DNA of 64,000 nucleotides from Pseudomonas sp. GM41(2012) (GTDB taxonomy: Bacteria; Pseudomonadota; Gammaproteobacteria; Pseudomonadales; Pseudomonadaceae): contig NZ_AKJN02000010.1 of NCBI RefSeq assembly GCF_000282315.2, forward strand, positions 35,384-99,383, given 5' to 3'. A program made the position numbers and the translations under genes. Under the pieces are notes generated by a model. The model did no database searches, was not told where the DNA came from, and saw nothing but the letters and a program-made list of their open reading frames with translations. This document shows, piece by piece, positions 16,594 through 25,326 of this stretch; positions within the stretch are counted from its first letter, which is position 1; every line of letters starts with the position of its first letter.

Positions 16594-16998
16594 ATGGTTG
16601 AAAATAGCGAACTACGCAAAGCCGGCCTCAAAGTGACCCTTCCACGGGTCAAAATTCTGCAAATGCTCGATTCCGCCGAGCAACGCCACATGAGTGCCGA
16701 GGACGTCTACAAGGCGCTGATGGAGGCTGGTGAGGACGTCGGTCTGGCCACGGTTTACCGTGTCCTGACCCAGTTCGAGGCAGCTGGCCTTGTGGTGCGG
16801 CACAACTTCGATGGAGGCCATGCGGTCTTCGAGCTGGACGACGGCAAGCATCACGACCATATGGTCAACGTCGAGACCAGTGAAGTGATCGAATTCTTCG
16901 ACGAAGAAATCGAGCGACTGCAGAAGGCAATCGTCGACAAGTATGGCTTCGAGATGGTTGACCACAATCTTGTACTGTACGTACGCAAGAAAAAGTAA
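16594..16998 (+). CDS. fur: Ferric uptake regulator
   Basis: A 134-residue Fur protein: winged helix (LRKAGLKVTLPRVKILQML, GLATVYRVLTQFEAAGLV) and metal sites HHDHMVNVETSEVIEF. Like other Pseudomonas Fur proteins it lacks the CxxC structural zinc pair of E. coli Fur. With Fe(II) it represses iron uptake genes. It shares its upstream region with bamE. GAGAAAG is its ribosome site. Confidence 0.97.
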   Translation: MVENSELRKAGLKVTLPRVKILQMLDSAEQRHMSAEDVYKALMEAGEDVGLATVYRVLTQFEAAGLVVRHNFDGGHAVFELDDGKHHDHMVNVETSEVIEFFDEEIERLQKAIVDKYGFEMVDHNLVLYVRKKK

Positions 16999-17006
16999 GC
17001 ATGTCG

Positions 17007-17058
17007 CGCGAACTTAAGGTTCGCGAAACGAACGAAGGCGACCCTAGGGTCGCCTTCG
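17007..17058. terminator. Convergent terminator region between fur and recN
   Basis: Two stems: CGCGAAC/GTTCGCG (17007-17025) and a perfect 12-bp stem CGAAGGCGACCC/GGGTCGCCTTCG (17033-17058), the latter followed by TGCTTTCTGT. They lie between the ends of fur and recN. Confidence 0.75.
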
Positions 17059-17073
17059 TGCTTTCTGTCGGTC

Positions 17074-18747
17074 TTAAATTTTCGCGGTGACGACCATTTT
17101 CCTGGCATGAGCCAGGGATTCCTTTGTAAGGTCGATGCCTCCCAGCATCCGCGCCACTTCTTCGACGCGATCGTTCTTGCTCAACTTGGCGACGGCTGTG
17201 TGAGTGGCATCTTCGCCGCGCACTTTGTGTACGAATAGATGTTGATGCCCCTGCGCTGCTACTTGTGGCAAGTGAGTTACCGTCAATACCTGCCCGCGCT
17301 CCCCAAGTCGACGCAGCAATTGGCCCACGATTTCGGCGGTCGGACCACCGATGCCCACGTCCACTTCGTCGAACACCAGGGTCGGTACGCGGGACGTCTG
17401 CGCGGTGATCACTTGAATCGCCAGGCTGATTCGTGACAATTCGCCGCCGGATGCCACTTTTGCCAGCGCTTTCAAAGGTTGGCCCGGGTTAGCACTCACC
17501 AGCAGCTCTACCTGCTCAAGGCCATTGGGTAGCAGTTCATCGCTACTGTTGGGGCGCAGCTCGATAGTGAAGCGCCCACCCGGCATGCCCAGTCGCTGGA
17601 TTTCATGCTCCACGGCGCTGGCCAGGCTGTTCGAGGCCTGATGGCGCAAATCGCTGAGCTCGCGAGCCTTTTCCTGATAGTGACGGGCATAGGAGGCCAG
17701 TTCATCGCTCAGTCGCTCGATGGATTCGTCGTTGGCATTCAGGGTTTCGATTTCATCCAGCAAGCGCTGCTGCATCTCGGCCACTTCGGTCGGCTGGATG
17801 CGGTGTTTGCGCGCCATGGTATAGATCGCATCAAGGCGTTCTTCCAGGTACTGAAGACGCGCCGGATCGGCATCGAAGTTATCAAGGAAGCGGTTCAGTT
17901 CTCCCACGGCTTCTTCAACCTGGATCTGTGCACTGGTCAGCAGGCTGCTGGCTTCACCCAGGGCCCCAATCGAATTGTTGACGCTCGAAAGGCGATTGAG
18001 GCTGGCGGTGAGGGCGTTCAGGACATTCCCGGAATCACTTTCGCTGCATTGTTCGACCACTTGCCGGCAAATGCCCAGCAGGGTTTCGGCGTTGGTCAGG
18101 TTCTTGTGTTCCTGTTCCAGCTGCTCCAGCTCGTTTTCGCCGAGGCCGAGGTTTTCCAGCTCTTCGAGTTGATAACTGAGCAATTGATGGCGAGCGCGCT
18201 GCTCATCGCCGGAATTGGAAAGGCGTTCCAGCTCCTGGCGGGTCTGACGCCAGCGTTGGGCGGCCAGGTGTACCTGGCGGGCAAGGTCCGTTGCGCCCGC
18301 GTACTCGTCGAGCAGGCGGCGGTGCGTGTCGGTCTTGAGCAGGGATTGATGTTCATGCTGGCTGTGGATATCGATCAGCAGTTCACCCAGGGCCTTCAGG
18401 TCACCGAGGGGGCAGGGCGTGCCGTTGATGTAGCCACGCGAGCGCCCTTCGGCGGTGATCACCCGGCGCAGAATGCACGGGCCGTCGCTCTCCAGGTCAC
18501 GCTCTGCCAGCCAGGCGCTGGCTTCCGGAATATCGACCAGATCGAAGGTTGCCAGGATATCGGCCTTGTCGGCGCCGGGACGGACCACGCCGCTGTCGGC
18601 GCGATCGCCCAGGGTCAGGCCGAGGGCGTCGAGCATGATCGACTTGCCGGCGCCGGTTTCCCCAGTGATCACGCTCATCCCGCGATCGAGTTCGAGATCG
18701 AGATGTTCAACGATGGCGTAGTTATGTACGGACAGGTGCACCAGCAT
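17074..18747 (-). CDS. recN: DNA repair protein RecN
   Basis: A 557-residue SMC-like ATPase. Walker A is GETGAGKS near residue 30; the middle is a long Glu/Leu/Gln-rich coiled coil; the C-terminal half has the signature region ASGGELSRISLAIQV and Walker B LVFDEVDVGIGG. RecN acts in double-strand break repair. A LexA-like box lies upstream, fitting SOS control. Confidence 0.97.
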   Translation of the reverse strand: MLVHLSVHNYAIVEHLDLELDRGMSVITGETGAGKSIMLDALGLTLGDRADSGVVRPGADKADILATFDLVDIPEASAWLAERDLESDGPCILRRVITAEGRSRGYINGTPCPLGDLKALGELLIDIHSQHEHQSLLKTDTHRRLLDEYAGATDLARQVHLAAQRWRQTRQELERLSNSGDEQRARHQLLSYQLEELENLGLGENELEQLEQEHKNLTNAETLLGICRQVVEQCSESDSGNVLNALTASLNRLSSVNNSIGALGEASSLLTSAQIQVEEAVGELNRFLDNFDADPARLQYLEERLDAIYTMARKHRIQPTEVAEMQQRLLDEIETLNANDESIERLSDELASYARHYQEKARELSDLRHQASNSLASAVEHEIQRLGMPGGRFTIELRPNSSDELLPNGLEQVELLVSANPGQPLKALAKVASGGELSRISLAIQVITAQTSRVPTLVFDEVDVGIGGPTAEIVGQLLRRLGERGQVLTVTHLPQVAAQGHQHLFVHKVRGEDATHTAVAKLSKNDRVEEVARMLGGIDLTKESLAHARKMVVTAKI

Positions 18748-18771
18748 AAAGGCCGCTCCCAGGCTTTAGGT

Positions 18772-18787
18772 CTGGTTATTTATACAG
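18772..18787 (-). promoter_or_regulatory. LexA (SOS) box upstream of recN
   Basis: On the minus strand CTGTATAAATAACCAG lies 24 bases before the recN ATG. It has the CTG-N10-CAG form with an AT-rich centre typical of LexA sites in gamma-proteobacteria. Confidence 0.75.
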
Positions 18788-18907
18788 TGTTTTGTTTCTG
18801 GCTGACAATGCCCTCCCTTAGCTCGATTTGCTTGATCCGACGAAATCCTTAGTGCGCGAGGGAATGACAATGCAGCTGTTTTTTGTAGGGTTAATAAATA
18901 AGCGCCC

Positions 18908-18935
18908 CTTGAAGCTGAATTTTGCGGCCCCATAT
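18908..18935 (+). promoter_or_regulatory. Sigma-32 (RpoH) promoter of grpE
   Basis: CTTGAAG (18908-18914) and CCCCATAT (18928-18935) are 13 bases apart, close to the heat-shock consensus CTTGAAA-N13-15-CCCCATNT. The grpE ATG is 53 bases downstream. Confidence 0.85.
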
Positions 18936-18988
18936 AGCTGGGCAGAAGCGCGAGTTGAGCTCGCGGACGATATTGAAAGGAGAAATCT

Positions 18989-19555
18989 ATGGCTGACGAA
19001 CAGACAGTGGATACGCAAAATCTAGACGCCGATCAGGCTGCCCAGGTCTCGGGTGATGAACTGGCGGCTCGTGTTCAAGTGCTCGAAGAGCAATTGGCTG
19101 GCGCTCATGATCAGGCTTTGCGTGTAGCGGCTGATCTGCAGAACGTCCGCCGTCGCGCCGAGCAGGATGTAGAAAAGGCTCACAAGTTCGCACTGGAGAA
19201 ATTCGCCGGTGACTTGTTGCCGATCATCGACAGCCTGGAGCGTGGTCTGGAGTTGTCCAGCCCGGACGACGAAAGCATTCGTCCAATGCGCGAAGGCATC
19301 GAGCTGACCCTGAAAATGTTCCAGGACACCCTGAAGCGTTATCAGCTGGAAGCGATCGATCCGCATGGCGAACCGTTCAACGCCGTTCAGCATCAGGCAA
19401 TGGCCATGCAGGAAAGCGCCGACGTCGAGCCGAACAGCGTGCTCAAGGTGTTCCAGAAGGGCTATCAGCTCAACGGTCGCCTGCTGCGCCCGGCCATGGT
19501 CGTGGTCAGCAAGGCGCCGGCACCGGTTTCGCCTTCGATTGACGAGCAGGCTTGA
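18989..19555 (+). CDS. grpE: Nucleotide exchange factor GrpE
   Basis: A 188-residue protein with an acidic N-terminal region, a long coiled coil (ELAARVQVLEEQLAGAHDQ, ADLQNVRRRAEQDVEKAHK) and the beta-wing (FNAVQHQAMAMQ, GYQLNGRLLRPAMVVVSK). It releases ADP from DnaK. First gene of the grpE-dnaK-dnaJ group; AGGAG at seven bases before the ATG. Confidence 0.97.
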   Translation: MADEQTVDTQNLDADQAAQVSGDELAARVQVLEEQLAGAHDQALRVAADLQNVRRRAEQDVEKAHKFALEKFAGDLLPIIDSLERGLELSSPDDESIRPMREGIELTLKMFQDTLKRYQLEAIDPHGEPFNAVQHQAMAMQESADVEPNSVLKVFQKGYQLNGRLLRPAMVVVSKAPAPVSPSIDEQA

Positions 19556-19578
19556 AATTAGCCGCAAGGCCCCCATTT
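19551..19578 (+). promoter_or_regulatory. Sigma-32 (RpoH) promoter of dnaK
   Basis: CTTGAAA (19551-19557, overlapping the grpE stop TGA) and CCCCATTT (19571-19578) are 13 bases apart, a full match to the heat-shock consensus. dnaK starts 80 bases downstream, so dnaK can be transcribed apart from grpE. Confidence 0.88.
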
Positions 19579-19657
19579 AGAAGTCAAGCGTTTAAGTGCT
19601 ACCGCAGTTAGCCACCACTGCTGCGGCAACCAAATCCAAAGTTTCGGGAGAGTGAAC

Positions 19658-21574
19658 ATGGGCAAAATTATCGGTATCGACCTGGGGACTACTAACTCCT
19701 GCGTCTCCGTGCTTGAAAACGGCGTAGCCAAAGTTATTGAAAACGCTGAAGGCACGCGTACCACGCCGTCGATCATCGCTTACGCCAACGATGGTGAAAT
19801 CCTCGTTGGTCAATCGGCCAAGCGTCAGGCTGTGACCAATCCGCACAACACCCTGTATGCGGTGAAGCGTCTGATCGGTCGTAAGTTCGACGAAGAAGTC
19901 GTGCAGAAAGACATCAAGATGGTCCCGTACAAAATCGCCAAGGCTGATAACGGCGATGCGTGGGTTGAAGTGAACGGCCAGAAAATGTCGCCGCCACAAA
20001 TCTCGGCTGAAATTCTGAAGAAAATGAAGAAGACCGCCGAAGACTACCTCGGCGAGCCAGTGACCGAAGCAGTAATCACCGTTCCGGCCTACTTCAACGA
20101 CAGCCAGCGTCAAGCCACCAAAGACGCCGGCCGCATCGCGGGCCTGGACGTAAAACGTATCATCAACGAACCAACCGCAGCTGCTCTGGCTTACGGTATG
20201 GACAAGGCGAAGGGCGATCACACCGTGATCGTTTACGACTTGGGCGGCGGTACTTTCGACGTTTCCGTGATCGAAATCGCTGAAGTCGATGGCGAGCACC
20301 AGTTCGAAGTATTGGCCACCAACGGTGACACGTTCCTGGGCGGTGAAGACTTTGACATTCGTCTGATCGACTACCTCGTTGACGAATTCAAGAAAGAAAG
20401 CGGCATGAACCTTAAGGGTGACCCGCTGGCCATGCAGCGCCTGAAAGAAGCCGCTGAAAAAGCCAAGATCGAACTGTCTTCGAGCAATTCGACCGACGTG
20501 AACCTGCCGTACATCACTGCAGACGCCACCGGTCCTAAGCACTTGAACGTGAAAATCTCCCGCGCCAAGCTCGAAGCGCTGGTAGAAGACCTGGTTCAGC
20601 GCACCATCGAACCTTGCCGCATCGCCCTGAAAGACTCTGGCATCGACATTGGCGCCATCAACGACGTGATCCTGGTCGGCGGCCAGACCCGTATGCCACT
20701 GGTTCAGAAGCTGGTGACCGAGTTCTTCGGTAAAGAAGCGCGTAAAGATGTGAACCCGGACGAAGCCGTTGCCATGGGTGCTGCTATCCAGGGCGCAGTA
20801 TTGGCCGGTGACGTGAAAGACGTTCTGCTGCTGGACGTTAGCCCGCTGACCCTGGGTATCGAAACCATGGGTGGCGTGATGACCGCGCTGATCGAGAAAA
20901 ACACCACGATTCCTACCAAGAAATCGCAAGTGTTCTCGACTGCTGACGACAACCAGGGCGCTGTGACCATTCACGTGCTGCAAGGTGAGCGTAAGCAAGC
21001 CGCACAGAACAAGTCTTTGGGCAAGTTCGACCTGGCCGAGATTCCACCAGCACCACGTGGCGTGCCACAAATTGAAGTGACCTTCGACATCGACGCCAAC
21101 GGCATTCTGCACGTAGGCGCCAAAGACAAGGCTACCGGCAAGACTCAGTCGATCGTGATCAAGGCCAACTCCGGTCTGTCCGAGGAAGAGATTCAGCAGA
21201 TGATTCGCGATGCTGAAGCCAACGTCGACGCAGATCGCCAGTTCGAAGAGCTGGCAACCGCTCGCAACCAGGGCGATGCGCTGGTTCACTCGACTCGCAA
21301 AATGGTCGCAGACGCTGGCGATAAAGTGACTGCTGAAGAGAAGACTGCAATCGAAGCTGCTGTTGTTGCGCTGGAAGCCGCTGTCAAAGGCGACGACAAG
21401 GCCGCGATCGAAGCCAAGGTTGAAGAGCTGTCGAAAGTCTCCGCTCCAGTAGCGCAGAAGATGTACGCCGAGCAGGCTCAGCCTGCTGAAGGTGCTGCAC
21501 CGCAAGGCGAATCGGCTGAGAAGGCTGACGACGTCGTCGACGCTGAGTTCGAAGAAGTCAAAGACCACAAGTAA
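19658..21574 (+). CDS. dnaK: Molecular chaperone DnaK (Hsp70)
   Basis: A 638-residue Hsp70. ATPase domain marks: IGIDLGTTNSCVSV, VIVYDLGGGTFDVSVIE, VILVGGQTRMPLVQ; then the substrate-binding domain and an acidic tail ending DVVDAEFEEVKDHK. It folds and protects proteins with DnaJ and GrpE. The ATG at 19658 follows GGGAG; a GTG two codons earlier is less likely. Confidence 0.99.
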   Translation: MGKIIGIDLGTTNSCVSVLENGVAKVIENAEGTRTTPSIIAYANDGEILVGQSAKRQAVTNPHNTLYAVKRLIGRKFDEEVVQKDIKMVPYKIAKADNGDAWVEVNGQKMSPPQISAEILKKMKKTAEDYLGEPVTEAVITVPAYFNDSQRQATKDAGRIAGLDVKRIINEPTAAALAYGMDKAKGDHTVIVYDLGGGTFDVSVIEIAEVDGEHQFEVLATNGDTFLGGEDFDIRLIDYLVDEFKKESGMNLKGDPLAMQRLKEAAEKAKIELSSSNSTDVNLPYITADATGPKHLNVKISRAKLEALVEDLVQRTIEPCRIALKDSGIDIGAINDVILVGGQTRMPLVQKLVTEFFGKEARKDVNPDEAVAMGAAIQGAVLAGDVKDVLLLDVSPLTLGIETMGGVMTALIEKNTTIPTKKSQVFSTADDNQGAVTIHVLQGERKQAAQNKSLGKFDLAEIPPAPRGVPQIEVTFDIDANGILHVGAKDKATGKTQSIVIKANSGLSEEEIQQMIRDAEANVDADRQFEELATARNQGDALVHSTRKMVADAGDKVTAEEKTAIEAAVVALEAAVKGDDKAAIEAKVEELSKVSAPVAQKMYAEQAQPAEGAAPQGESAEKADDVVDAEFEEVKDHK

Positions 21575-21593
21575 GTTGTTGGTCGGCCGGTTG

Positions 21594-21646
21594 ACTGCCT
21601 TTAGGCAGTGACTGGTAGGATGTCGCCGCGCGGGGGCTTGCTCCCG
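21594..21646. repeat. Short hairpins and single REP-like element between dnaK and dnaJ
   Basis: ACTGCC/GGCAGT (21594-21609) and a REP-like stem CGGGGGCTTGCTCCCG (21631-21646) lie in the 297-base gap. No gene is seen in the gap. They may lower readthrough from dnaK to dnaJ or stabilise the dnaK message. Confidence 0.55.
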
Positions 21647-21776
21647 CGTTGGCGTGTCTGGAGTTAGCGAATTTTTACAGCATGCGACAACGTTCGGGTG
21701 CTGGCGGTATGGCCGAAGATGCTCCTGCTTTTCGAGCTGAAAGTACCGCAATGAATTAAAGACCAGGATCGTTGAA

Positions 21777-21805
21777 TTGACGTGAGTTGGGTCCGGGCCT
21801 GTATT
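21777..21805 (+). promoter_or_regulatory. Possible sigma-70 promoter of dnaJ
   Basis: TTGACG and TGTATT are 17 bases apart, 67 bases before the dnaJ ATG. No sigma-32 boxes were seen in this gap, so dnaJ may depend on this and on readthrough from dnaK. Predicted only. Confidence 0.4.
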
Positions 21806-21871
21806 GGGGCTCAACGAGTTTGGCAAGGCTCAGGAGAGGTTTGCCGAACGTCCTTAAGAGTGCAAAGACTT

Positions 21872-22996
21872 ATGGCAAAGCGTGACTATTACGAAGTGTT
21901 GGGTGTTGAGCGTGGCTCAAGCGAAGCAGACCTGAAAAAGGCCTACCGTCGCCTGGCGATGAAGCACCACCCGGACCGTAATCCCGATGACAAAGCGTCG
22001 GAAGATATGTTCAAGGAGGCCAACGAGGCCTACGAAGTCCTGTCCGATTCCAGTAAGCGCGCGGCGTACGACCAGTACGGTCATGCCGGTGTCGACCCAA
22101 GCATGGGCGGCGGCGGTGCCGGGTTTGGCGGTCAGAACTTCTCCGACATCTTTGGTGATGTCTTCAGTGACTTCTTCGGCGGCGGTCGCGGCGGTTCTCG
22201 TGGCGGTGCTCAGCGCGGCAGTGACCTGCGTTACACCCTGGAACTGAATCTGGAAGAAGCGGTGCGCGGTACAACCGTGAATATCCGTGTTCCGACATTG
22301 GTCAACTGCAAGCCGTGCGACGGTTCGGGTGCCAAGAAAGGCTCCTCGCCGATCACTTGCCCGACGTGTGGCGGTATCGGTCAAGTTCGTATGCAGCAGG
22401 GCTTTTTCTCGGTGCAGCAGACATGCCCGCGCTGCCATGGCCAGGGCAAGATCATTTCCGATCCGTGCGACTCGTGCGACGGCCAGGGTCGTGTCGAAGA
22501 GTACAAAACCCTCTCGGTGAAAGTGCCGGCCGGCGTTGATACCGGTGATCGAATTCGTCTGTCCGGCGAAGGCGAGGCGGGGGCTCAGGGTGGTCCGACT
22601 GGCGACCTGTACGTGGTGATCAACGTGCGTGAGCACGCGATCTTCCAGCGCGACGGCAAGCACCTGTTCTGCGAAGTGCCAATCAGCTTTGTCGATGCTG
22701 CGCTGGGTGGCGAGCTGGAGATTCCGACCCTTGATGGTCGAGTCAAACTGAAAATCCCTGAAGGAACTCAGACCGGCAAGCAGTTCCGTGTTCGCGGCAA
22801 GGGCGTTGCGCCAGTACGTGGCGGCGGTGCCGGTGACTTGATGTGTCGTGTGGCGGTCGAAACCCCGGTCAATCTGGGTCGTCGTCAGCGCGAACTGCTG
22901 GAAGAGTTCCGTAGCTCGCTGGCGGACGACAACAGCCATTCGCCTAAAACCACGGGTTGGTTCGAAGGCGTGAAGCGCTTCTTCGGCGATTTGTAA
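21872..22996 (+). CDS. dnaJ: Co-chaperone DnaJ (Hsp40)
   Basis: A 374-residue protein: J domain with YRRLAMKHHPDRNPDD, a Gly/Phe region, four zinc-finger repeats (CKPCDGSG, CPTCGGIG, CPRCHGQG, CDSCDGQG) and the C-terminal substrate domains. It delivers clients to DnaK and triggers ATP hydrolysis. The frame is open for 30 codons upstream, but MAKRDYYEVLGV is the conserved start; its ribosome site is weak. Confidence 0.98.
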   Translation: MAKRDYYEVLGVERGSSEADLKKAYRRLAMKHHPDRNPDDKASEDMFKEANEAYEVLSDSSKRAAYDQYGHAGVDPSMGGGGAGFGGQNFSDIFGDVFSDFFGGGRGGSRGGAQRGSDLRYTLELNLEEAVRGTTVNIRVPTLVNCKPCDGSGAKKGSSPITCPTCGGIGQVRMQQGFFSVQQTCPRCHGQGKIISDPCDSCDGQGRVEEYKTLSVKVPAGVDTGDRIRLSGEGEAGAQGGPTGDLYVVINVREHAIFQRDGKHLFCEVPISFVDAALGGELEIPTLDGRVKLKIPEGTQTGKQFRVRGKGVAPVRGGGAGDLMCRVAVETPVNLGRRQRELLEEFRSSLADDNSHSPKTTGWFEGVKRFFGDL

Positions 22997-23005
22997 GGAG
23001 TCGGC

Positions 23006-23812
23006 ATGCGACGTATAGCTGTGATGGGCGCTGCCGGGCGCATGGGCAAGATTCTGGTCGAGGCGGTGCAGCAGCGCGCACCGCTGACCGGTCTGACGGC
23101 AGCCATCGTACGCCCCGGCAGTACGCTGATTGGCGTGGACGCTGGTGAGCTGGCCTCGCTGGGACGTATCGGCGTTCCACTGTCCGGCAATCTGGACGCG
23201 GTGGCTGATGAGTTCGACGTGCTGATCGACTTCACGCTCCCGGAAGTCATGCTGAAAAACCTGGCGTTCTGCCGTAAAGCGGGCAAGGCCATGGTGATCG
23301 GCACGACAGGGCTGGACGTCGCGCAGAAGCAGTTGCTGGCCGAGGCTGGCAAGGATATTCCGATCGTGTTCGCAGCCAATTTCAGTGTCGGTGTAAACCT
23401 GTCGCTGAAGCTGCTCGACATGGCTGCTCGTGTGCTGGGTGATGACGCGGATATCGAGATCATCGAGGCTCATCATCGGCACAAGATCGATGCGCCTTCA
23501 GGTACGGCTCTGCGCATGGGTGAAGTCATCGCAAGCGCCCTTGATCGTGATCTGCAGAAGGTTGCGGTGTATGGTCGTGAAGGCCATACCGGTGCTCGCG
23601 AGCGTGAAACGATCGGCTTTGCCACTGTTCGCGGTGGTGATGTGGTTGGCGATCATACGGTGCTGTTCGCCTGTGAGGGTGAGCGACTGGAGATCACGCA
23701 TAAAGCGTCCAGTCGCATGACCTTCGCCAAGGGCGCGGTACGTGCCGCGTTGTGGCTGGACGGTCGAGAGCCGGGTCTTTACGACATGCAAGACGTACTC
23801 GATCTGCGTTAA
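23006..23812 (+). CDS. dapB: 4-hydroxy-tetrahydrodipicolinate reductase
   Basis: A 268-residue NAD(P)H-dependent enzyme of the diaminopimelate/lysine pathway. Marks: nucleotide-binding GAAGRMGKIL, and the catalytic segment EAHHRHKIDAPSGTA. Starts 9 bases after dnaJ with GGAG at good distance, so it is probably also read from the dnaJ transcript. Confidence 0.97.
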   Translation: MRRIAVMGAAGRMGKILVEAVQQRAPLTGLTAAIVRPGSTLIGVDAGELASLGRIGVPLSGNLDAVADEFDVLIDFTLPEVMLKNLAFCRKAGKAMVIGTTGLDVAQKQLLAEAGKDIPIVFAANFSVGVNLSLKLLDMAARVLGDDADIEIIEAHHRHKIDAPSGTALRMGEVIASALDRDLQKVAVYGREGHTGARERETIGFATVRGGDVVGDHTVLFACEGERLEITHKASSRMTFAKGAVRAALWLDGREPGLYDMQDVLDLR

Positions 23813-23826
23813 GATGCGCCCGAAAT

Positions 23827-23858
23827 CGGGTTCAAACAGTGTGTTTGAGCCCGGTTTT
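23827..23858 (+). terminator. Hairpin after dapB
   Basis: CGGGTTCAAACA and TGTTTGAGCCCG pair over 12 bp (one G-T) with a 3-base loop and are followed by GTTTTAC. Probable end of the dnaJ-dapB transcript. Confidence 0.7.
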
Positions 23859-23922
23859 ACTCCGCCAAGCGACGTCCTGTCGCATTCCCCGGCCTTTAAG
23901 GCTCATTGGCGGTAGACCAAAA

Positions 23923-24075
23923 ATGCCTTTTTCTGTAAGCTACAGCTTTAGTGTGTCCACTAAAAGCGCGCAGAATTATTCGGTGAAGAAGCGGGGTGAC
24001 GTGTCCATACGTCACTCCGCTTTTTTACAACCTGCGATCGCCCTTTCAGGCTTTATTTACGGGAGGTCTTCTTGA
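23923..24075 (+). CDS. Possible leader peptide of carA (50 codons)
   Basis: An ATG-started frame MPFSVSYSFSVSTKSAQNY... runs straight through a strong intrinsic terminator (23991-24026) and ends at a TGA that overlaps the TTG start of carA. It begins just before a T-rich stretch (CCTTTTTCTG). This is the layout of the pyrBI leader of enteric bacteria, where slow RNA synthesis at low UTP lets the ribosome follow polymerase closely and block the terminator. The ribosome site (GGTAG) is weak, so translation is not certain. Confidence 0.45.
   Translation: MPFSVSYSFSVSTKSAQNYSVKKRGDVSIRHSAFLQPAIALSGFIYGRSS
23991..24026 (+). terminator. Attenuator-like intrinsic terminator in the carA leader
   Basis: GCGGGGTGACGT and ACGTCACTCCGC pair over 12 bp with a 6-base loop, followed by TTTTTT. 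It ends 45 bases before the carA start. A terminator this strong directly before carA implies regulated readthrough, or that a separate promoter exists downstream, for which there is little room. Confidence 0.85.
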
Positions 24076-25208
24076 CTAAGCCAGCCATACTCGCCCTTGC
24101 TGATGGCAGCATTTTTCGTGGCGAAGCCATTGGAGCCGACGGTCAAACCGTTGGTGAGGTGGTGTTCAACACCGCAATGACCGGCTATCAGGAAATCCTT
24201 ACCGATCCTTCCTACGCCCAACAGATTGTTACCCTGACTTACCCGCACATCGGCAACACCGGCACCACGCCGGAAGACGCCGAGTCCAGCCAAGTCTGGT
24301 CCGCTGGCCTGGTCATTCGTGACCTGCCACTGGTTGCGAGCAACTGGCGTAACACGATGTCTCTGTCCGACTACCTGAAAGCCAACAACGTTGTGGCAAT
24401 CGCCGGTATCGACACTCGCCGCCTGACACGCATCCTGCGTGAAAAAGGCGCGCAGAACGGCTGCATCATGGCCGGTGACAACATTTCCGAAGAAGCCGCC
24501 ATCGCCGCCGCCCAGGGTTTCCCTGGCCTCAAAGGCATGGACCTGGCGAAAGTCGTCAGCACCAAAGAGAAGTACGAGTGGCGCTCGACTGTCTGGGATT
24601 TGAAAACCGACAGCCACGCGACTATCGAAGCCTCCGAGCTGCCGTACCACGTGGTTGCCTACGACTACGGCGTCAAGCTGAACATCCTGCGCATGCTGGT
24701 CGAGCGCGGTTGCCGCGTGACGGTAGTGCCGGCGCAGACGCCAGCGGCTGAAGCGCTGGCATTGAAGCCGGACGGCGTGTTCCTGTCCAACGGCCCTGGT
24801 GACCCGGAGCCTTGCGACTACGCAATCCAGGCGATCAAAGATGTGCTGGAAACCGACATTCCGGTCTTCGGTATCTGCCTTGGTCACCAACTGCTGGCCC
24901 TGGCCTCCGGCGCCAAGACCCTGAAAATGGGTCACGGTCACCACGGTGCCAACCACCCGGTCCAGGATCTGGACACCGGTGTGGTGATGATCACCAGCCA
25001 GAACCACGGTTTTGCGGTAGACGAAGCAACCTTGCCAGCCAACGTCCGGGCGATTCACAAATCGCTGTTCGACGGCACCCTGCAAGGTATCGAGCTTACC
25101 GACAAGAGTGCCTTCAGCTTCCAGGGTCACCCTGAAGCCAGCCCTGGCCCGAACGACGTAGCACCACTGTTTGATCGCTTCATCAATGAAATGGCCAAGC
25201 GACGCTAA
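24072..25208 (+). CDS. carA: Carbamoyl-phosphate synthase small (glutaminase) subunit
   Basis: A 378-residue class I glutamine amidotransferase. The C-terminal domain has GICLGHQLLALA with the catalytic Cys and HPEASPGPNDV with the catalytic His. It supplies ammonia to CarB for carbamoyl phosphate, used for arginine and pyrimidines. The start codon is TTG, with GGGAGG five to six bases upstream; it overlaps the stop of the leader frame. Confidence 0.97.
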   Translation: MTKPAILALADGSIFRGEAIGADGQTVGEVVFNTAMTGYQEILTDPSYAQQIVTLTYPHIGNTGTTPEDAESSQVWSAGLVIRDLPLVASNWRNTMSLSDYLKANNVVAIAGIDTRRLTRILREKGAQNGCIMAGDNISEEAAIAAAQGFPGLKGMDLAKVVSTKEKYEWRSTVWDLKTDSHATIEASELPYHVVAYDYGVKLNILRMLVERGCRVTVVPAQTPAAEALALKPDGVFLSNGPGDPEPCDYAIQAIKDVLETDIPVFGICLGHQLLALASGAKTLKMGHGHHGANHPVQDLDTGVVMITSQNHGFAVDEATLPANVRAIHKSLFDGTLQGIELTDKSAFSFQGHPEASPGPNDVAPLFDRFINEMAKRR

Positions 25209-25231
25209 TCGCTCGCCGTGATGTAGCAAAG

Positions 25232-25267
25232 CTTGAGGGCGGTCCCGACACCGGTGGCCCCCTCAAG
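25232..25267 (+). other. Hairpin in the carA-carB spacer
   Basis: CTTGAGGG and CCCTCAAG form a perfect 8-bp stem with a GC-rich loop in the 118-base gap. No T tail follows, so it may serve RNA processing or stability and not termination. Confidence 0.5.
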
Positions 25268-25326
25268 ACTTCAAAGATTGAACAAGACGGCTTGCCGACT
25301 GACCTGCGGATTTGAGTGACAAACCC

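Noticed and set aside
19592..21826. A 744-codon open frame opposite dnaK
   Set aside because: Long antisense frames opposite Hsp70 genes are a known artefact of codon use; no motifs and no ribosome site are seen.
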